From: DRQF01 sp964559135
GTDB taxonomy: Bacteria > Planctomycetota > GCA-002687715 > DRQF01
Assembly (NCBI GenBank): GCA_964559135.1
Contig: CAZLGG010000086.1
Span: 1 to 16,674 of the forward strand
DNA length: 16,674 bases
Reading direction: 5' to 3'
In this document: piece after piece, positions 14,972 through 16,674 of the stretch
Layout: each line of letters opens with the position of its first letter
Position numbering within the stretch: position 1 is the first letter of the stretch
Notes under the pieces: model-generated
What the model was told of the DNA's origin: nothing
What the model saw: only the letters and a program-made list of their open reading frames with translations
Database searches by the model: none
Made by a program: the position numbers and the translations under genes

Positions 14972-16528
14972 ATGAAGGGCAAGAGCAAACGCCTGGCACG
15001 GCTGGTGCAGGTGCGGTCCGCGGTGTTGGATGGGATCCGCGCGCGCAAGGTCGACGTGGAAGCGGATCTCGCCGAAGGCGGGAACGACATCCTGATCGTG
15101 GGGCTTCCCGACATGATGGTGCGGGAGAGCAGGCGTCGCGTGCGGGGGGCCGCCGCGAGATTGGGATTGCGTCAGGCGGGCCGGAGTGTCCTGTTCAACC
15201 TGGCTCCCGCCACCCTGCCGAAGGCGGGGACCTCCCTCGACCTTCCCCTCGCCGTGGCCTACGCCGCGCTCGTCGGCGGGATCGCTCTCCCTCGCGCCGG
15301 CAAGCACCTCGTCGCGGGCGAAATCGGTCTCGACGGTCGGGTACGCGGACTCGAAGCGGCTCTTCCCACCGCAATGTTGTGCAGGGCCTTGGGGGATGAT
15401 GGGTTGATCCTGCCTCGAGCGTCCCTGGAGGAGGCTCGGTGGGTGGAGGGCCTCAAGCTCATTCCCGTCGACCACGTCTCCGACGCCATCGCCTACCTGG
15501 CCGGCCGCACCGAGGGCGAGACGGTCATCGGCCAAAGGCCGCCGCTCGACGAACGCCCTGCGGGTGTCGACCTGGCCGAGGTGAAGGGGCAAGCGGCCGC
15601 GGTTCGGGCGCTCGCCGTCGCCGTCGCCGGCGGGCACAACCTCCTCATGTATGGAGCCCCCGGCTCCGGGAAGACCATGCTGGCCCGCGCTCTTTCCGGC
15701 GTGCTTCCTCGCCTCTCGGCGGAGGAAGCCCTCGACGTCGCACGCATCCACGCCTCCGTGGGCCTCTCGCGGAAGGGCTCCTTCTATGCGCCTCCATTCA
15801 GGGCTCCCCATCACACGGCGTCGCGTCAGGCGTTGGTGGGAGGAGGGGTTCGGCCTCGCCCGGGGGAGGTCACCCTGGCCCACCGCGGCGTTCTCTTCCT
15901 CGACGAGTTGCCCGAGTTCGACAAGGGGGCGCTCGAGTCGCTGCGACAGCCTCTCGAGGACCACCATGTCACGGTCGCTCGAGCGAGCCTGACGCGGACC
16001 TTCCCCGCCGACCTCATGTTCGTCGCGGCCATGAACCCCTGCCCCTGCGGATGGAAGGGTGACGGGGAGCGGCCCTGCCGCTGTACGCCTCGGGAGGTGG
16101 CGCGATACACCGCGCGCATCTCCGGACCTCTACTGGATCGCATCGATCTGCAGGTGCCGGTGAGGCGGGTTCCTCTGACCCACCTGCTCGAGGTGCGCGG
16201 GCCCGACGACTCCGAGACGGTCCGTCGGTCCGTCGATCGGGCTCGACGTATGCAGGCCGAGCGCAACGCGGCCCTGGGATTCGGTTTGAACGCCCGCATT
16301 CCGGGGCGGGCCCTCGAGAAGCTCTGCGGGCTGGGCCGCACCCGGCGCCGGCGGTTGGTCGAGATGCTTCACAACCTCGGCATGTCGGCCAGAGCCTACG
16401 TCAAGGTCCTTCGGGTGGCCCGAACGATCTCCGATCTGGAAGCGTCTCCGACCGTGGAGGACGCCCACCTGTTCGAGGCTCTCCAATATCGGGGCATGGA
16501 CCGGGATCACCCCACGGCCGCCTTCTGA
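14972..16528 (+). CDS. comM: ComM / YifB family Mg-chelatase-like AAA ATPase
   Basis: 518 residues, about the usual length of ComM. The N-terminal ChlI-like domain shows VRSAVLDGIRARKVDVEADL, IVGLPDMMVRESRRRVR, then GTSLDLPLAVAYAAL. The AAA+ core has Walker A GAPGSGKT (228-235) and Walker B LFLDE (308-312). NPCPCG (355-360) with Cys357 and Cys359 follows, then Cys369 and Cys371, a likely zinc site. RISGPLLDRIDL and a C-terminal helical Mg_chelatase_C domain (LNARIPGRALEKL, LGMSARAYVKVLRVARTI) complete it. In Vibrio, ComM is a hexameric branch-migration helicase that helps integrate DNA taken up by transformation. ATG 14972 has AAGG only 1 base upstream; the true start may be a few codons downstream, since homologues begin near RLVQVRSAV. 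No other competence gene is in the window. Confidence 0.95.
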   Translation: MKGKSKRLARLVQVRSAVLDGIRARKVDVEADLAEGGNDILIVGLPDMMVRESRRRVRGAAARLGLRQAGRSVLFNLAPATLPKAGTSLDLPLAVAYAALVGGIALPRAGKHLVAGEIGLDGRVRGLEAALPTAMLCRALGDDGLILPRASLEEARWVEGLKLIPVDHVSDAIAYLAGRTEGETVIGQRPPLDERPAGVDLAEVKGQAAAVRALAVAVAGGHNLLMYGAPGSGKTMLARALSGVLPRLSAEEALDVARIHASVGLSRKGSFYAPPFRAPHHTASRQALVGGGVRPRPGEVTLAHRGVLFLDELPEFDKGALESLRQPLEDHHVTVARASLTRTFPADLMFVAAMNPCPCGWKGDGERPCRCTPREVARYTARISGPLLDRIDLQVPVRRVPLTHLLEVRGPDDSETVRRSVDRARRMQAERNAALGFGLNARIPGRALEKLCGLGRTRRRRLVEMLHNLGMSARAYVKVLRVARTISDLEASPTVEDAHLFEALQYRGMDRDHPTAAF

Positions 16529-16537
16529 CGCCATGAC

Positions 16538-16569
16538 CCGGGGGAGGGATCGTCCGTCGCCTCCCCCGG
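16538..16569 (+). terminator. GC-rich hairpin after comM
   Basis: CCGGGGGAGG (16538-16547) and CCTCCCCCGG (16560-16569) are perfectly complementary, a 10-bp stem with a 12-base loop, 10 bases after the comM stop. No U-tract follows. Position and strength favour transcription termination. Confidence 0.6.
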
Positions 16570-16643
16570 ATCCTGGACGTCCCGCCCGTGCTACGGCTGG
16601 CGAGGAAGTGTTCGGGGCCTCTTTGACGTTCCGGTTTTCCTCT

Positions 16644-16666
16644 CACGGAGGCACGGAGCCACGGAG
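16644..16666 (+). repeat. Tandem CACGGAG repeat, cut by the window edge
   Basis: CACGGAG occurs three times with period 8 (16644, 16652, 16660). It resembles the degenerate intergenic CACGGAG/CACAGAG repeats known in many planctomycete, verrucomicrobial and related genomes. It probably marks an intergenic zone that continues past the window. Confidence 0.7.
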
Positions 16667-16674
16667 AAGACCCT

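Noticed and set aside
14762..15967. - strand open frame of 401 codons opposite comM
   Set aside because: Shadow of comM, whose AAA+ motifs are unmistakable.
16644..16674. CACGGAG repeats as a CRISPR array
   Set aside because: Unit is 8 bases with no spacers and no cas genes.

Overview
The window is about 16.7 kb of high-GC bacterial chromosome, densely packed with long ORFs. No rRNA, tRNA, CRISPR array, transposase or phage gene was seen. Several traits suggest Planctomycetota or a neighbouring PVC-like or deep-branching Gram-negative lineage. These are a Minf_1886-family protein, a Tat-exported Gfo/Idh/MocA oxidoreductase, an exported SUMF1-type protein beside a multiheme cytochrome, large secreted beta-sandwich proteins, and an S41 protease with an EF-hand-like insert. 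The phylum is an inference from gene types only.

Region 1 (1-1891, + strand) is replication-related. It holds the 3' end of a DnaA-like gene (tail of the AAA+ domain plus the DNA-binding domain), then holB (clamp-loader delta') overlapping it by ATGA, then a Minf_1886-family protein of unknown function. Region 2 (1951-3216, +) is a stand-alone Tat-exported Gfo/Idh/MocA oxidoreductase.

Region 3 (3140-7641) looks like an extracytoplasmic redox block. An ApbE lipoprotein (FAD:protein FMN transferase) on the - strand diverges, across 66 bp, from a two-gene operon. That operon encodes an exported SUMF1/FGE-like protein lacking one catalytic cysteine, and a seven-haem cytochrome c with a five-helix membrane domain. 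ApbE converges on and overlaps the Gfo/Idh gene by 77 bp.

Region 4 (7642-10464) starts with about 450 bp that is mostly non-coding but contains a possible 31-residue secreted-peptide ORF. It continues with a membrane-anchored 789-residue beta-sandwich protein. Region 5 (10523-13015, -) is a secreted S41 (CtpA-like) protease with HEAT-like repeats, a PDZ domain and six EF-hand-loop-like repeats inserted after the catalytic lysine. A hairpin lies between its stop and the convergent 789-residue gene.

Region 6 (13240-16528, +) is a radical SAM protein with an atypical CX10CX2C cluster motif, translationally coupled to a 138-residue unknown, then comM (YifB family). The right edge has a strong GC-rich hairpin and the beginning of a tandem CACGGAG repeat.

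The most interesting items are the DnaA-like protein that has lost its sensor-II arginine, the ApbE / SUMF1-like / haem c-b redox block, the EF-hand-like array inside an S41 protease, and the coupled radical SAM plus small-protein pair.
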